A stretch of DNA of 64,000 bases, from contig JAFKEE010000022.1 of the NCBI GenBank assembly GCA_017307505.1, positions 186,001 through 250,000 of the forward strand, written 5' to 3'. Made by a program: the position numbers and the translations under genes. Numbering within the stretch: position 1 is the stretch's first letter; the number at the start of each line of letters is the position of its first letter. The notes under the pieces were generated by a model. That model did not search any database and was not told where the DNA came from. It saw nothing but the letters and a program-made list of their open reading frames with translations. Of the stretch, positions 8,171 through 16,590 are shown piece by piece. The stretch is from Acidobacteriota bacterium. GTDB taxonomy: Bacteria; Acidobacteriota; Terriglobia; Bryobacterales; Bryobacteraceae.

Positions 8171-8836
8171 TCAGTGGTTTGGCAGCCGGCCGATGGCCGC
8201 GAACATGCGCTGACCGATGACGCGGTCGCGCCTCCAGGAGTAGAACTCATCCCCCCCGCAGCACGTACAAGGGGGCGGTGTGTCTATTCGTTCCGGCGAT
8301 AGGCCGGCCTGCTTCAAATGCCGGCGATTGGTCTCCCAGAGATCGATGTGGGTGCGGCGGTCTAAATCGTCCCTTTCTGAGAAAATGTCTCGAAACAGGA
8401 CAGCGACCTCCGGTCCGACCTCGAAACAGCAGGGACCGATGGACGGGCCGAGCGCGGCGCGCAAATCGGACGGCCGGGTACCGTATTCGCTCGTCATGCG
8501 GGCGATGGCGGCTCCGGCGATATTGCCGAGTGATCCGCGCCAACCGGCGTGGACTGCGGCCACGACGTGGTTCACCGGATCGGCCAGCAGAAGCGGCACG
8601 CAGTCGGCGCTCTTGGCGGCGACGAAGAGACCGGGCTCATTTGTGATGAGTCCATCTCCTTCCATATCCGGCAAACATTCCCCGGCCAGTTTTACCACGT
8701 TGGAATGTACCTGTTTCAGGACCAGGTAGACGTGCGGGGGCGCGACGGCAGCTGTGCCGAAGGCATGGCTGAGCCACAGCTCCGACGAGAGCAGGGTCGA
8801 AATGAAATAGCCTTGGGGACCTCGGACGATACTCAC
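8171..8836 (-). CDS. pgeF: Peptidoglycan editing factor PgeF (YfiH / laccase-domain)
   Basis: The 221-residue protein carries the zinc-site signatures of the YfiH family: H44 (KQVHS), C79 (KSADCVPLL) and H96 (VHAGWRG), followed by [12 protein letters not shown] and a cysteine-rich [15 protein letters not shown] near the C-terminus. Members were long called laccases or polyphenol oxidases; in E. coli the protein removes wrongly inserted L-Ser from peptidoglycan precursors, and homologs act on purine nucleosides. The start is a GTG at 8836 whose bases overlap the nuoB stop as GTGA, so translation is coupled to nuoB, an unusual partner. The protein is slightly shorter than the 240-260 residues common in the family because the N-terminal strands are compact. 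Confidence 0.88.
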   Translation of the reverse strand: MSIVRGPQGYFISTLLSSELWLSHAFGTAAVAPPHVYLVLKQVHSNVVKLAGECLPDMEGDGLITNEPGLFVAAKSADCVPLLLADPVNHVVAAVHAGWRGSLGNIAGAAIARMTSEYGTRPSDLRAALGPSIGPCCFEVGPEVAVLFRDIFSERDDLDRRTHIDLWETNRRHLKQAGLSPERIDTPPPCTCCGGDEFYSWRRDRVIGQRMFAAIGRLPNH

Positions 8837-9393
8837 GCAGCTGGATTCTGGGTCTGAGCGATCATGACCTGCTTCTTAAAGTCCTCAAGCATGGTCTCTT
8901 CCAGGCGGATCTCGGTGGGCCTTTGGATGAGGCTCATCTGGTCGATCTTGTCCTGGAGCTTGAGAAGGGCATAGAAGAGGTTCTCGGGCCGCGGCGGGCA
9001 GCCTGAAACGTAAACGTCGACGGGCACAATCTTGTCAACGCCCTGCAAGGTAGCGTAGGTGTTGAAAGGCCCGCCGACGCTGGAGCAAGCGCCCATGGAG
9101 ATAACCCATTTCGGGTCAGGCATTTGATCGTAGATCCGTTTGAGCACCGGCGCCATTTTCAGCGTCACAGTGCCCGCTACGATCATGAGGTCGGACTGCC
9201 GGGGGCTGGGCCGAAAGACTTCGGCGCCGTAGCGCGCGATGTCGAATCGCGAAGCGGAACTGGCGATCATCTCAATTGCACAGCAGGCGAGCCCGAACGT
9301 CAGGGGCCAGATCGACGACTTGCGCGCCCAATTGAACACGTAGTCGACCGAGGTGACCATGAAGTTGCGCTCGTTCACGTTCTCCAGGTACAT
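8833..9393 (-). CDS. nuoB: NADH-quinone oxidoreductase subunit B
   Basis: This 186-residue subunit holds the terminal N2 [4Fe-4S] cluster of complex I, next to the quinone site. The four ligand cysteines are present at C37 and C38 (GLACCAIEM), C103 (GACSSVGG) and C132 (SGCPPRP), with the usual [15 protein letters not shown] segment between them. The ATG at 9393 has GGAG five bases upstream. No other nuo gene flanks it: upstream is a divergent sigma factor and downstream is pgeF, so it is split from the main nuo cluster. Either this is the only copy, separated from nuoA/C/D, or it is a second copy; the sequence alone cannot decide. All ligands are intact, so it is not degenerate. Confidence 0.93.
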   Translation of the reverse strand: MYLENVNERNFMVTSVDYVFNWARKSSIWPLTFGLACCAIEMIASSASRFDIARYGAEVFRPSPRQSDLMIVAGTVTLKMAPVLKRIYDQMPDPKWVISMGACSSVGGPFNTYATLQGVDKIVPVDVYVSGCPPRPENLFYALLKLQDKIDQMSLIQRPTEIRLEETMLEDFKKQVMIAQTQNPAA

Positions 9394-9523
9394 GCGATCT
9401 CCGTGTCCTCATTGTATCAGGACATGAAGGTCGGTAATTCGGTGAATTTTGTTCCAGCGAACGATGCTCCGGTTGCTAACAATCCTTCATGCAAAAATCG
9501 ACTAGTTTGTACATGGAGGGGCG

Positions 9524-10159
9524 ATGGGTGAATCCAGTTTGCCGCCTGATCCCGTAGAGACAGGTGTGAGTCCAGCATTTGCAGTGGGAACTGGGACAGG
9601 CCACGAGCGGGAGTTGCTGTGGCGCGAGTGGCTGCGGCAGTCGGCGGAAGGCGACCGGGATGCCTTTGCGCGGCTGTACGATGCCACTTCAGGGTTGATC
9701 TATTCGTTGGTGCTGCGGATTCTGGGGAATCCGGCGGATGCGGAGGAAGTCACCCTGGACGTGTATGTCCAGGCCTGGCGGCATGCGGCGCGGTTTGACG
9801 CGGCGCGGGGCGGTGTGGCGGCCTGGTTGGCGACGATCGGGCGCAGCCGGGCTCTCGACCGCTACCGTTCGCACGGGGCGCGGCAGAAACGGGAGGCTGG
9901 ACCAGTTCAGGAAGAAGGCGTCTCGGAGGCGCCTTCGCCCGAGCGCCTGGTTTCGATGAGCGAAGAGCGCAAGGTGGTCTCGGCGGCAATGAGGGCACTG
10001 CCGGCGGAGCAGCGGCAGGTGATTGAACTCGCTTATTTTCAGGGACTTTCGCAGAGTGAAATGGCGGAGCGGCTGGAACTGCCGCTGGGTACGGTAAAGA
10101 CGCGCGTGCGTCTGGGCATGATGTGCCTCAGAGAGCATGTTTTGGAGCAGAGAGGATAA
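9524..10159 (+). CDS. ECF-type RNA polymerase sigma factor
   Basis: The 211-residue protein contains sigma region 2 (FARLYDATSGLIYSLVLRIL, then ADAEEVTLDVY and AWLATIGRSRALDRYRS, about residues 45-115) and region 4 (ALPAEQRQVIELAYFQG followed by the helix-turn-helix SQSEMAERLELPLGTVKTRV, about residues 155-205). This two-domain layout is that of group 4 sigma factors, close to the SigK/RpoE-ChrR type. GGAGGGG precedes the ATG at 9524. The anti-sigma gene starts two bases after its stop, the usual pairing. The target regulon and inducing signal cannot be read from the sequence, but ChrR-like partners usually respond to oxidative or singlet-oxygen stress. Confidence 0.93.
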   Translation: MGESSLPPDPVETGVSPAFAVGTGTGHERELLWREWLRQSAEGDRDAFARLYDATSGLIYSLVLRILGNPADAEEVTLDVYVQAWRHAARFDAARGGVAAWLATIGRSRALDRYRSHGARQKREAGPVQEEGVSEAPSPERLVSMSEERKVVSAAMRALPAEQRQVIELAYFQGLSQSEMAERLELPLGTVKTRVRLGMMCLREHVLEQRG

Positions 10160-10161
10160 CC

Positions 10162-10731
10162 ATGCCGCACCTGGAATTGACAGAAGAACTCAGAGCGGCG
10201 GCGGCCCTCTACAGTCTGGGGGCGATGCCGGAAGACGAAGCGAAGGCCTTCCAGCAACACCTGGCGGAGGGGTGTGAAGTCTGCAAGACCGAGGTGGCTG
10301 CGTTCTCGGCGACAGCGAGCGGCCTGCCGCTGGCCGTGGGCGAAGTGGCGCCACCGCCGGCCCTGCGGGCGCGAGTCCTGGAGAAGATCGCCGAGCCTGA
10401 ACCGGGCATGCATGTGGTGAGGGAGGGTGAGGGGCGTTGGCGCCCCACTCCGTTTCCCGGGGTCTCCAGCAAAACCCTGTACTTTGATCGCGAGACGTCG
10501 ATGGCGACGAACCTCCTGCGGCTGGAGCCTGGTGCATCTTACCCTGCGCATCATCACACGGCGGTAGAGCAGTGCCTGGTGCTGGAAGGGGAGGTCCGGC
10601 AGGGTGGAGTGGTCATGAAGGCAGGCGATTACAGCCGGAATGAAGCGGGCAGCGATCACGGGCGGATCTTCACGGTGAGCGGGTGTTTATTGCTGCTGGT
10701 TTCTTCGATGAAGGATGAGCTGCTGACGTAA
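10162..10731 (+). CDS. ChrR-like cupin anti-sigma factor
   Basis: The 189-residue protein has an N-terminal zinc-binding anti-sigma domain with the signature H-x3-C-x2-C (HLAEGCEVC, about residues 29-37) and a C-terminal cupin domain (about 105-185) with metal-ligand text PAHHHTAVEQCLVLEGEV. This is the ChrR architecture: the first domain clamps the sigma factor, the cupin senses the signal and releases it. An ATG at 10162 with AGGA upstream is chosen over an in-frame GTG at 10123 that lies inside the sigma gene. It follows the sigma gene by two bases. No transmembrane helix is present, so both proteins act in the cytoplasm. Confidence 0.88.
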   Translation: MPHLELTEELRAAAALYSLGAMPEDEAKAFQQHLAEGCEVCKTEVAAFSATASGLPLAVGEVAPPPALRARVLEKIAEPEPGMHVVREGEGRWRPTPFPGVSSKTLYFDRETSMATNLLRLEPGASYPAHHHTAVEQCLVLEGEVRQGGVVMKAGDYSRNEAGSDHGRIFTVSGCLLLLVSSMKDELLT

Positions 10732-10764
10732 GGACTAGCGGGCCGAGGTGCCGGCGGAGAAGAG

Positions 10765-10784
10765 AGCCGACCTGGGGGTCGGCT
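10765..10784 (+). terminator. GC-rich hairpin after the sigma/anti-sigma pair
   Basis: AGCCGACC and GGTCGGCT form a perfect 8-bp stem with a TGGG loop, followed by another GC-rich inverted stretch (GGGCG/CGCCC) up to about 10803. There is no T tract, so it would act at most as a weak or Rho-assisted terminator between the anti-sigma gene and the acetyltransferase. Confidence 0.4.
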
Positions 10785-10855
10785 GCGGGCGAGGGCGCCC
10801 GCCCTCCTGATTGCAGTGAAGTTCGGCGTTTTCGCCGGATGATAGACTGCCGGTT

Positions 10856-11653
10856 GTGCAGGATCCGATCCCCATTCCGACGCTCGAAGCCGCGGCCTCG
10901 CAGAACCTACTGGACTATGTGCAGGCGTTCCAGTTGTGGGCGCCGAAGTGCGCCGCAGCGGCGATGCCGTGCGCGGGCGGGTTGGCGGCCTATACGGGCC
11001 CCGATTCACCATTGACCACGGTGAAGGGCGCGGGGCCGGAGATCGCCGAAAGCGAGTTCGATGCGGCGGAGCTGTTCTTCCGGCGGAACCACGTGCGGCA
11101 GGTCGTATTCGAATGTGCTCCGTGGCTGACGGAGGCCACGATGGAGCGATTGACGCGCCGTGGCTACGTCGCGGCCGGGACTGAGGTTGTGGTGGCCGCG
11201 GCGCTGCCATGCGCTGTTGAGGAGCCGGCTCATTCTGCTGTCGAGCTGACACAAGACGACTGGGTCCGGGTGATGCCCGCAGCCTTCGAATTGCCGGCTG
11301 AAGCGATGTGGCCGCGGCTGGCGCGCATTGCCTGGAGGCTGCCGGGAGCAGTGAATCTGGGCGTTTTGGATGCGGAGGGCCGGGTTATGGGCTGCGCGCA
11401 ACTGGCGCCGGCCGGGGAGATCGCAGTGCTGGGGAATGACGGCACGCTCTCTGAGGCACGAGGCAAAGGCGTGCAGACGGCGCTGATTCGCGAGCGGCTG
11501 CGGAGGGCTATCGCCGGAGGCTTCCGCTGGGCAGTGGCCGAAGTCGCGGAGGGTAGCACCTCGGAGAGGAGCTACCTGCGGTGCGGGTTTGAGCGCATGT
11601 GTACAAGGACGAGCTGGGTTCGAGTCCTGGAGTCGGCGCCCCCGAGCCGGTGA
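10856..11653 (+). CDS. GNAT-family N-acetyltransferase
   Basis: The 265-residue product ends in a GNAT domain of about 130 residues: LGVLDAEGRVMGCAQLAP (strands 2-3), IAVLGNDGTL (strand 4), ARGKGVQTALI (motif A, the acetyl-CoA pyrophosphate loop, about residues 202-212) and SYLRCGFERM (strand 6). The N-terminal half resembles the helical domain of two-domain GNAT proteins of unknown substrate. The start is a GTG at 10856, with no better ATG. A hairpin separates it from the anti-sigma gene, so it is probably transcribed separately. Substrate unknown. Confidence 0.8.
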   Translation: MQDPIPIPTLEAAASQNLLDYVQAFQLWAPKCAAAAMPCAGGLAAYTGPDSPLTTVKGAGPEIAESEFDAAELFFRRNHVRQVVFECAPWLTEATMERLTRRGYVAAGTEVVVAAALPCAVEEPAHSAVELTQDDWVRVMPAAFELPAEAMWPRLARIAWRLPGAVNLGVLDAEGRVMGCAQLAPAGEIAVLGNDGTLSEARGKGVQTALIRERLRRAIAGGFRWAVAEVAEGSTSERSYLRCGFERMCTRTSWVRVLESAPPSR

Positions 11654-11845
11654 CCACGTCGGCCTGGAAGTGTGCGCTACCGAGGGGCATGGCGGTGAGA
11701 ATCGCACAGGTGCCGGTTCGCTCGCGCCGCCGGCGCGGGGGCTTGGGGCACTATTGAAGACGGGCTGGTGCCAGGCGGGCGGATGCTTCGGCGATGCCAG
11801 AACACTGCGCCGTCACCGCACCATCATCACGCCTTCAGCGCGCCA

Positions 11846-12592
11846 TCACCGCGGCATCAGCGCGAACACGCCCCAGCCCAGGTATTCGCGCGTGTAGGCC
11901 GCATAACGCCCGGGTCCCGAAGTCAGTTCGGCTCGGACCTCTTCCGCGAAGCTGTCGCCGGGATTCGCTTCGAGCCAACGGCGCAGGGTGAGCCACTTGG
12001 CCGCTTCGTACCGGTCCCAGCCGTCCTGGTCCGACAAAACCATTTCCACGACGTCGTAGCCAAGGCCACCGAACGACGCGAGAAGTTTGGGGAGCACGAG
12101 AAAGTCGGAGATCGAACCGGCATGGCATCCCTTGGCAATCTCTTCCGTCGCCGGTAACCGCAGCCAGTAAGGCTCGCCAATGAGGATGATCCCTCCAGTG
12201 AGTAGACTCTTCGCCAGAAGCTCAATGGTGCCGGCGACTCCCCCACCGATCCAGGTGGCTCCGAGGCAGGCGGCCACCCCGACTTTTTCACTGGCGATGT
12301 AGCCGGCAGCGTCGCCGTGGATGAACTCGACGCGATCGGCCACACCGAGTTCCTGGGCGCGGAGTTTCGCCTGCCCGGTGAACAACTGGCTCAGGTCAAT
12401 TCCGGTGCCTGTGATCCCGTAGTCGCGTGCCCAGGTGCAGAGCATTTCACCCGAACCGCTCCCGAGATCGAGCACGCAGGTCCCCGGTTCCAGGCGCAAC
12501 GCCGCTCCGAGTGTGGCGAGCTTTTCCGGTGTGAATGGATTGTGGATGCGGTGAGCGCTTTCGCTGACGTTGAAGATCCGAGGAATGTCCAC
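11846..12592 (-). CDS. Class I SAM-dependent methyltransferase
   Basis: The 248-residue enzyme has the Rossmann-type SAM-binding motif I VLDLGSGSGE (residues 40-49), motif II GTGIDLS, and the post-II segment VEFIHGDAAGY, followed by CLGATWIGGG and the motif III-like GGIILIGEPYW. The overall layout (a DIPRIFNVSESAHRIHNPF start, SAM core, then a C-terminal helical cap) matches small-molecule methyltransferases of the UbiE/Coq5 type. The acceptor is unknown. It is convergent with the acetyltransferase gene; the 192 bases between them hold no feature I can support. Confidence 0.85.
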   Translation of the reverse strand: MDIPRIFNVSESAHRIHNPFTPEKLATLGAALRLEPGTCVLDLGSGSGEMLCTWARDYGITGTGIDLSQLFTGQAKLRAQELGVADRVEFIHGDAAGYIASEKVGVAACLGATWIGGGVAGTIELLAKSLLTGGIILIGEPYWLRLPATEEIAKGCHAGSISDFLVLPKLLASFGGLGYDVVEMVLSDQDGWDRYEAAKWLTLRRWLEANPGDSFAEEVRAELTSGPGRYAAYTREYLGWGVFALMPR

Positions 12593-12863
12593 TGCGGTAA
12601 CGCCTTACGTGTGTATGGGTTCGGTCCGCCACCCATCCTATCAAGCCAGCGCCGGCACGAGCCGACGCCGTCTGCCGTCGTCGAAGCCATCCGAGGCCGC
12701 TGGTGCGGCGTTCGACGGGCCGCTGAGAGGGGAGGCCTCACAATGGCCGGCATTCGTTCGTCCGGCGCTTCGCGCTCCGGGCTCGCAAGCCCTTCCCGTG
12801 CGGCTGTCGAGACTTCCGCCAGCGGCAGGTTAAGCCTCGTTTGGTTGCAAAGCCCGGCCTGGG
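12593..12863. other. Gene-free gap, no recognisable feature
   Basis: These 271 bases lie between divergently transcribed genes and should contain both promoters. GC is high and I see no convincing -35/-10 pair, operator palindrome or hairpin. Confidence 0.5.
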
Positions 12864-13856
12864 GTGACCACAATAGGTACCGGCCCCGACTTGGCCGGTA
12901 TCATGGCTGGTCTTTTCGAGAACATTGAGATTCGCGTCCCGGAACGGCGTTTTCAGAACTGGGCCGACTTCACATCGAACGCTCCGGAGTATTCCATCGG
13001 GTTGGAAGTGATGGATGACACGCCGGGCCACCTGGGACACTATGCGCATTTCGATCATCATTGCGGGGTGATCCGCGAGGTGACGATGAGCGCCGCGATG
13101 CAGGTGTACATCGCGGTCCGGCAGGGCCGGATCATGGAACGCTGGCTGCGCCACCGGAGACCCATCCCCGTGTATGTCTGGAATGCCGACCAGGACGTGT
13201 GCCTTTCGGCTTTCGTGCTGGAGTACCACTACATGCTGGAGCGGGTGGAGGGGACTCCGCTGCTGCGCTGGATCGTCCAGTACAACAACAAAATCGACGT
13301 CTGCGGCGGGTTGTATCCGGTGCGGTTGGATGAACTGGTGAAGAACCATTTCACCTGGGTCTTTGAGCCGTATATGGAGCAGCGCAGCCGGGGCAAGGAG
13401 CAGGGCGACTCCGAGCTGGTGACAAAGACCATCCGGGCCGTGTGCGACCGGCTGCTGGCCCTGATTGAGGGCCGGGCGGGCACGTCGCCCATCACTGCGC
13501 GACCGGACATCCTGTATCGCTCGGAGCACGACTTCGTGATTGCCGCCGAGAAGGGCGACCCGCATTCACGGCTGGTGCTGGCGTCGGAAGGGCACCGGAA
13601 CCTGATCAGCCTGATCTGCCAGCGGCCCAGCGGACGCTACACGTACAGCGTGATTCGCGGGTCCCCATACGATGAAGACACCTTCCCGGTGATCGAACTG
13701 ATCAATGCGTTCCAGGCGGCGGAAGACCGCCAGGATGTGAAGATCTGGGGCGGATCGAATCTGGCTGCGGGCTCCGATAGCGAACTGGGGTCCAGTCTGC
13801 ACTGGACACAGCTGCGGGATATCGCGGAACGTGTTGTCTCGGCGCGACGGACCTAA
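12864..13856 (+). CDS. Unknown protein with a DHH-like metal motif
   Basis: The product is 330 residues from a GTG at 12864, or 317 from the ATG at 12903; neither has a strong ribosome-binding site. Near residue 60 it has HYAHFDHHCG, then VRQGR and, 40 residues later, VWNADQDVCLSAFVLE. An Asp-His-His triad followed by an Asp-rich strand recalls DHH-family phosphoesterases, but the canonical order of DHH motifs is not reproduced, so this is only a suggestion. It has no signal peptide or membrane segment. A helical middle (about residues 150-200) precedes a mixed alpha/beta C-terminal part (IAAEKGDPHSRLVLASEG, YTYSVIRGSPYDED). It has no co-directional operon partner upstream. Confidence 0.6.
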   Translation: MTTIGTGPDLAGIMAGLFENIEIRVPERRFQNWADFTSNAPEYSIGLEVMDDTPGHLGHYAHFDHHCGVIREVTMSAAMQVYIAVRQGRIMERWLRHRRPIPVYVWNADQDVCLSAFVLEYHYMLERVEGTPLLRWIVQYNNKIDVCGGLYPVRLDELVKNHFTWVFEPYMEQRSRGKEQGDSELVTKTIRAVCDRLLALIEGRAGTSPITARPDILYRSEHDFVIAAEKGDPHSRLVLASEGHRNLISLICQRPSGRYTYSVIRGSPYDEDTFPVIELINAFQAAEDRQDVKIWGGSNLAAGSDSELGSSLHWTQLRDIAERVVSARRT

Positions 13857-13858
13857 CT

Positions 13859-13894
13859 ATCAGCGCTCAGCTGTCAGCTATCAGCTGTCAGCTT
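13859..13894. repeat. Short tandem array of TCAGCTGTCAGC-type repeat
   Basis: Directly after the preceding stop codon lies a run built from CAGC(T/G)(G/C/A)T units: CAGCGCTCAGCTGTCAGC, then TATCAGCTGTCAGC. It contains the CAGCTG palindrome twice. Nearly the same run occurs at 19556-19590, so the two copies bracket a 5.7-kb gene block. Confidence 0.75.
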
Positions 13895-14042
13895 CCTCGA
13901 TTGAGTCTTGAGTTTCCGCTGTTGATGCGGCTGCTTTGGGGCGCTGGGCTTCCTTTGGTGTTGATATCTTTCCTTTTCTTGTGTTAGTTGTTGAGTCCAT
14001 GACCCGAGCTGGTGTGGAGTTGCAGCAGGCCGGAGTGGCGCG

Positions 14043-15323
14043 TTGACCGTGCCTTCCGGCCTGCGTTGGCGCGTAGTGGCGCTGCTGTTTGCTTCTACGG
14101 TGATCAATTATCTGGACCGGCAGACGCTGTCGGTGCTGGCTCCGCACCTGAAGACGGAATTCCAGTGGACGAACAGTGACTTCGCCCTGCTGATCATTGC
14201 GTTCCGGGTGGCCTACACAGTGGGGCAGGCAGGCTGCGGGCGGATCCTGGACCGGCTGGGGACGCGGCGCGGGCTGACGGTGGCAGTGGCGTGGTATTCG
14301 GCAATCGCCATGGCGACGGCGCTGGTGACGGGGTTGAAGAGCTTTGCCGTGATGCGGTTCCTGCTGGGACTTGGGGAGTCGGCCAACTGGCCGGGGGCGA
14401 CCAAAGCCGTGTCGGAGTGGTTCCCGCGCAAAGAAAAGGCTCTGGCGGTAGCCATCTTCGACAGTGGGTCCTCGATTGGCGCGGCAGTGGCTCCGGCGCT
14501 GGTGATCGGGCTGTATACGGCCTTTGGCGGCTGGCGGCCGGCGTTTCTGATTACGGGGGTCCTGGGGTTCGGGTGGCTGGTGATCTGGCGGCGGTTTTAC
14601 CGGACTCCGGAAGAGCATCCGCGCATCGGGGCGCAAGAGCTCGAGATGCTGCGGACAGACAAAATGGCGAGCCAGGATGGGGAAGCCGAGGCGCAGGAGG
14701 TGTCCTGGCTGGGTCTGTTGCGGTACCGGCAGACGTGGGGCGCGATTGCGAGCCGGGCGTTGACGGATCCGGTCTGGTATCTGATTACGGATTGGTTCGC
14801 GTTGTACCTGGTGTGGCGGGGATACCGTGTGGAAGAGAGCCTGATGGCGTTCTGGGTTCCCTTCCTGGCGGCGGACCTGGGGAACTATGCGGGCGGCGCG
14901 GCTTCGAGCTGGCTGGTGCATCGGGGTTGGCCGGTGGGCCGGGCGCGCAAAGCGGTGGTCGTGCCGGGCGCCCTGGGTGTGCTGCTGCTGATTCCTGCCG
15001 CGTTTGCGCCGAGCCTGATGGGGATTGCCTTTTTGTTCGGCGGTGCGACCTTTTCGTATGCCGCCTTTTCGACCATGGCGAATACTTTTCCGGCGGATTG
15101 TTTTGCGGACCGGGCCGTTGCGTCCGTGAGCGGACTGGGCGGGGCGGCGGCGGGCGCCGGCACGATTCTGTCCACGTATGCGGTGGGCTCGATCGCGGAC
15201 AAGGTAGGGTTCCGGCCCGCATTGATTGGAGCGAGTCTGATTCCCCTGTTGGCGATGGTCCTGGTGCTGGCGCTGGTGAGGAATACGCGGGAGAGCGGGC
15301 AGGGTGTGATCCGGAGGATCTAA
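14043..15323 (+). CDS. MFS transporter, ACS/hexuronate-type
   Basis: This 426-residue, 12-helix major facilitator starts with the family-typical TM1 text FASTVINYLDRQTLSVLAP and has the loop 2-3 motif GRILDRLGTRRG. The later segment FLLGLGESANWPGATKAVSEWFP is the signature seen in the anion:cation symporter branch (ExuT, GudP and relatives), which import hexuronates or related sugar acids. The start is a TTG at 14043, with GGAG seven bases upstream; a GTG two codons later is the alternative. Sugar-acid import fits the polysaccharide theme of the region, but no catabolic gene is adjacent. It is read in the same direction as the five genes that follow, with a 32-base gap to the next. Confidence 0.87.
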   Translation: MTVPSGLRWRVVALLFASTVINYLDRQTLSVLAPHLKTEFQWTNSDFALLIIAFRVAYTVGQAGCGRILDRLGTRRGLTVAVAWYSAIAMATALVTGLKSFAVMRFLLGLGESANWPGATKAVSEWFPRKEKALAVAIFDSGSSIGAAVAPALVIGLYTAFGGWRPAFLITGVLGFGWLVIWRRFYRTPEEHPRIGAQELEMLRTDKMASQDGEAEAQEVSWLGLLRYRQTWGAIASRALTDPVWYLITDWFALYLVWRGYRVEESLMAFWVPFLAADLGNYAGGAASSWLVHRGWPVGRARKAVVVPGALGVLLLIPAAFAPSLMGIAFLFGGATFSYAAFSTMANTFPADCFADRAVASVSGLGGAAAGAGTILSTYAVGSIADKVGFRPALIGASLIPLLAMVLVLALVRNTRESGQGVIRRI

Positions 15324-15355
15324 GCGGCCCGGTTTCGGTGCATAATGGTCGGGCC

Positions 15356-15856
15356 ATGCAGAAACTCACTCGCAGTGCCGCCGGCGGAATGCTGGCCATT
15401 TTTCTGGTTTTCGGAGGAAATGGTCTGCTCAGGGGACAGGCGTCGAAGGAGAAGAGTGTGACCACGAAGATCAGCGGACCGTTTCGCGCCAAGATCAGCC
15501 CGCTCCAGATGGAAGACAAGACCGAGGGGACGATGCTGGGCCGGATGGTGATTTTCAAAACATATGAAGGCGATCTGGCGGCGACGGCGCGCGGCGAGAT
15601 GCTGACGGCCGGGACGGCGGTGCAGGGTTCGGCCGGGTATGTGGCTGTGGAACGGGTGACCGGGACGCTGAAGGGAAAGAAAGGCTCCTTTGCGCTGCAG
15701 CATAGCGGCGTGATGGATCGCGGGGCAGCTCAGCTGGTCATTACAGTGGTGCCGGATTCGGGGACAGGCGAGTTGACGGGGCTGAAGGGCAAGATGGGGA
15801 TTCGCATTGAGGCGGATGGGAAACATTTCTACGACTTCGAGTACACGCTGCCGTAG
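15356..15856 (+). CDS. DUF3224 domain protein, secreted
   Basis: The ATG at 15356 starts a 166-residue protein with an N-terminal hydrophobic signal (GGMLAIFLVFGGNGLLRGQA). The rest is a DUF3224 domain, recognised from the run GDLAATARGEML, GSAGYVAVERVTG, GSFALQHSGVM and VVPDSGTGELTGLKG, ending in YDFEYTLP. The fold is a small beta barrel related to allene oxide cyclase-like proteins; no reaction has been assigned to the family as far as I know. Most family members are cytosolic and lack a leader, so the signal peptide here is notable. It sits 32 bases after the MFS gene and 12 before the OGFr-like gene. Confidence 0.82.
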   Translation: MQKLTRSAAGGMLAIFLVFGGNGLLRGQASKEKSVTTKISGPFRAKISPLQMEDKTEGTMLGRMVIFKTYEGDLAATARGEMLTAGTAVQGSAGYVAVERVTGTLKGKKGSFALQHSGVMDRGAAQLVITVVPDSGTGELTGLKGKMGIRIEADGKHFYDFEYTLP

Positions 15857-15868
15857 GAGAGGCGCGGC

Positions 15869-16399
15869 ATGAGTCCCGCTATTGAATCGCCGTTGGTGAG
15901 CTTCTACCGAGGCACAGGCCGTGATGATGCGGGCCGCCGGCTGAAGGAGATCCGGCAGTGGCCGGATGAGCGGCTGGAGTATACGCACGACTACATTCAG
16001 TGGATGTTCCCACTGCGGGAGAGGAGCCAGTTCAACTATGGGGCTCCGGTGCTGGATGAGGCGGCGATTGCCGTGTTCCGCGATGACGCGGCGCTGCGGG
16101 CGGAGCTGTTCGAGTCGCTGAAGCGGATGCTGTTGTTCTACGGGCTGGAGTGGCATGAGGATGCGGTGCGGCGGACGGGGCGGTTTGCGGAGCGGGCGCT
16201 GGATTGGGTGACGGCGGGGAATCACAATCACCTGAGGATCACGCGGATCCTGAAGTGCCTGCGGCTGCTGGGGCTGGCAAAAGAGGCCCGGGCGTTCTTC
16301 GACTGCCTGGCGGCGGTGTACGAGGAAGAACGGGGGAAACCGAGACCGGGGATCAGCGCCGTGACGTTCCAATTCTGGTCAGAAGCGCTGCAGGCATAA
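15869..16399 (+). CDS. Opioid growth factor receptor (OGFr)-like domain protein
   Basis: The 176-residue protein is almost entirely an OGFr conserved domain: LVSFYRGTGRD, then the hallmark LEYTHDYIQWMFPL followed by RSQFNYGAPVLDEA, and a helical remainder with NHNHLRITRILKCLRLLG. The family was named for a vertebrate receptor, but bacterial stand-alone versions are common and functionally unknown. No signal peptide or membrane segment is present. The ATG at 15869 lies 12 bases after the DUF3224 stop, which suggests co-transcription. Confidence 0.85.
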   Translation: MSPAIESPLVSFYRGTGRDDAGRRLKEIRQWPDERLEYTHDYIQWMFPLRERSQFNYGAPVLDEAAIAVFRDDAALRAELFESLKRMLLFYGLEWHEDAVRRTGRFAERALDWVTAGNHNHLRITRILKCLRLLGLAKEARAFFDCLAAVYEEERGKPRPGISAVTFQFWSEALQA

Positions 16400-16493
16400 C
16401 GACCGGATCTCTTAACACTCCTAACCTGGCCGGCCCGTCATGTAAAACCACAGTGTTTTTGGCGTTTTTGAGGGGTGAGGGCAGGTGGCAGGA

Positions 16494-16514
16494 GCGGAGG
16501 TCTGTAACCTCCGC
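16494..16514. repeat. Perfect 7-bp inverted repeat GCGGAGG/CCTCCGC
   Basis: GCGGAGG (16494-16500) and CCTCCGC (16508-16514) flank TCTGTAA in the 191-base leader of the EF-hand gene. It could be a terminator for the OGFr-like gene or a regulatory stem. No T tract follows. Confidence 0.45.
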
Positions 16515-16590
16515 CGAACAGGTTCCCGTCCAAGGAGAGGTCAGAGAGCAGTATCTCCGGTTCTCCAATCCGGAGGAATCCAAAGGCGGG

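Noticed and set aside
11615-11632. GGTTCGAGTCC, resembling the T arm of a tRNA
   Set aside because: It lies in frame at the 3' end of the acetyltransferase gene, its flanks do not pair as a T stem, and no anticodon or D arm is found upstream.
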